Assembly (NCBI GenBank): GCA_029959615.1
Contig: JASCOD010000004.1
Location: forward strand, 248,001-312,000
Direction: 5' to 3'
Origin: Flavobacteriaceae bacterium PS02338
Lineage (GTDB): Bacteria; Bacteroidota; Bacteroidia; Sphingobacteriales; Sphingobacteriaceae
Length of the DNA stretch: 64,000 bases
This document shows positions 63,615 to 64,000 of the stretch, piece after piece. Numbering within the stretch: position 1 is the first letter of the stretch; each line of letters opens with the position of its first letter. Both the position numbers and the translations under genes were made by a program. The notes beneath the pieces were generated by a model. The model was not told the origin of the DNA and searched no databases. It worked only from the letters and a program-made list of their open reading frames with translations.

Positions 63615-64000
63615 ATGATTACTCAAGTAGATGAAGTTAAGTGGGAGCTATCTTTTGGAAGTCATTATCATAGCATTTATTTTGATCCTAGCTATCTTAA
63701 TATCGTTAAGCAATCTTTCGACTATCAATTAAAATATTATACTTTTTTTAAGAAAGGACGTTTGCTGTTTGCAGCAGCTTTATTTTCTAAGTATGGTGAA
63801 ATTATAGTGCCTTACGCATTTACCTACAACTCAATTTATTTTGATGAAAATATTAACGATATCACTTATTTAGAAATTTTTGGAAATTTATTAACAATAT
63901 TAAAAGCCGACTATAAAAGAATTTCGTTAAGGTTATCACCTTCAATAAGAGATCTTAGACCATTTATTTGGGCAGATTTTAATGTTATTAATAGATATAC
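63615..64000 (+). CDS. second FemAB-like protein (truncated by the window end)
   Basis: ATG at 63615, six bases after the previous stop; open to the window end, at least 128 residues. It opens MITQVDEVKWELSFGSHYHS and continues FDPSYLNIVKQSFDYQLKYY. The segment ISLRLSPSIRDLRPFIWADF parallels HLRLSITMDDVRVFEWEGF of the gene before, at the same place in the protein. Tandem paralogues of this type are usual next to lipopolysaccharide or capsule genes in Bacteroidetes, so such a locus may follow beyond the window (inference). Confidence 0.72.
   Translation, partial: MITQVDEVKWELSFGSHYHSIYFDPSYLNIVKQSFDYQLKYYTFFKKGRLLFAAALFSKYGEIIVPYAFTYNSIYFDENINDITYLEIFGNLLTILKADYKRISLRLSPSIRDLRPFIWADFNVINRY

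Overview
The window is a stretch of chromosome from a low-GC member of the Bacteroidetes, most likely Pedobacter or a close relative in the Sphingobacteriaceae. The evidence is: two proteins with type IX secretion (T9SS) C-terminal sorting domains, a fused MurF-alanine racemase, a short RpoD of the Bacteroidetes type, a type III glutamine synthetase, a large TonB-dependent receptor with an N-terminal carboxypeptidase-regulatory-like domain, promoters of the TTTG/TAnnTTTG type, and no obvious Shine-Dalgarno sequences. There is no phage, plasmid backbone, CRISPR array or insertion sequence. The content is mostly housekeeping, with small accessory islands.

Layout. 1-7.0 kb: secreted and surface proteins (a serine hydrolase, a beta-helix protein with chlamydial-PMP-like repeats, an SprB-repeat protein). 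The last two are convergent around a 700-bp spacer holding an 84-bp tandem repeat. 7.1-10.2 kb: a Crp-family regulator and an operon of TraB-like protein, ECF sigma factor and membrane protein. 10.5-10.8 kb: tRNA-Leu(UAA) and tRNA-Gly(GCC) behind a recognisable promoter. 10.9-21.3 kb: recX, murF-alr, a DUF502 protein, a LOG-family protein, a sodium/solute symporter, recR, a short-chain dehydrogenase and a TPR histidine kinase. 21.3-25.5 kb: a tryptophan operon (trpD, trpF, trpB, trpA) behind a complete attenuator whose leader peptide has three consecutive Trp codons. Every gap between these genes, and the one after trpA, carries a palindromic repeat. 25.5-36.4 kb: GNAT, nhaA, a YciO/Sua5 protein, an FMN-binding glutamate-synthase-like protein, asnS, two convergent histidine kinases, a T/G-only tract with a candidate small RNA, a methyltransferase and sucC. 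36.6-40.7 kb: a cluster of membrane-protein genes around a winged-helix regulator. A shared operator-like dyad precedes three of its genes, and the last gene can only be read in full through a -1 frameshift at A_AAA_AAG. 40.8-46.9 kb: an ABC ATPase, an unusual stand-alone pre-ATP-grasp-like protein, a HAD protein lacking its nucleophile, an S41 protease, an M28 peptidase and an aldo/keto reductase. 46.9-53.4 kb: gap, rpoD, a phosphoesterase pair, an MBL-fold hydrolase and lpdA. 53.6-64 kb: a TonB-dependent receptor, a dienelactone hydrolase remnant, purM, glutamine synthetase III, a TonB-like protein and two tandem FemAB-like genes, the second running off the window.

The most notable points are the trp attenuator in front of a trp operon that lacks trpE, trpG and trpC, the A_AAA_AAG frameshift gene, the three-copy operator of the membrane-protein cluster, the candidate plus-strand small RNA at about 34.1 kb, and the 84-bp tandem repeat. 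Family assignments come from reading the translated sequences and motifs. No database search was possible.
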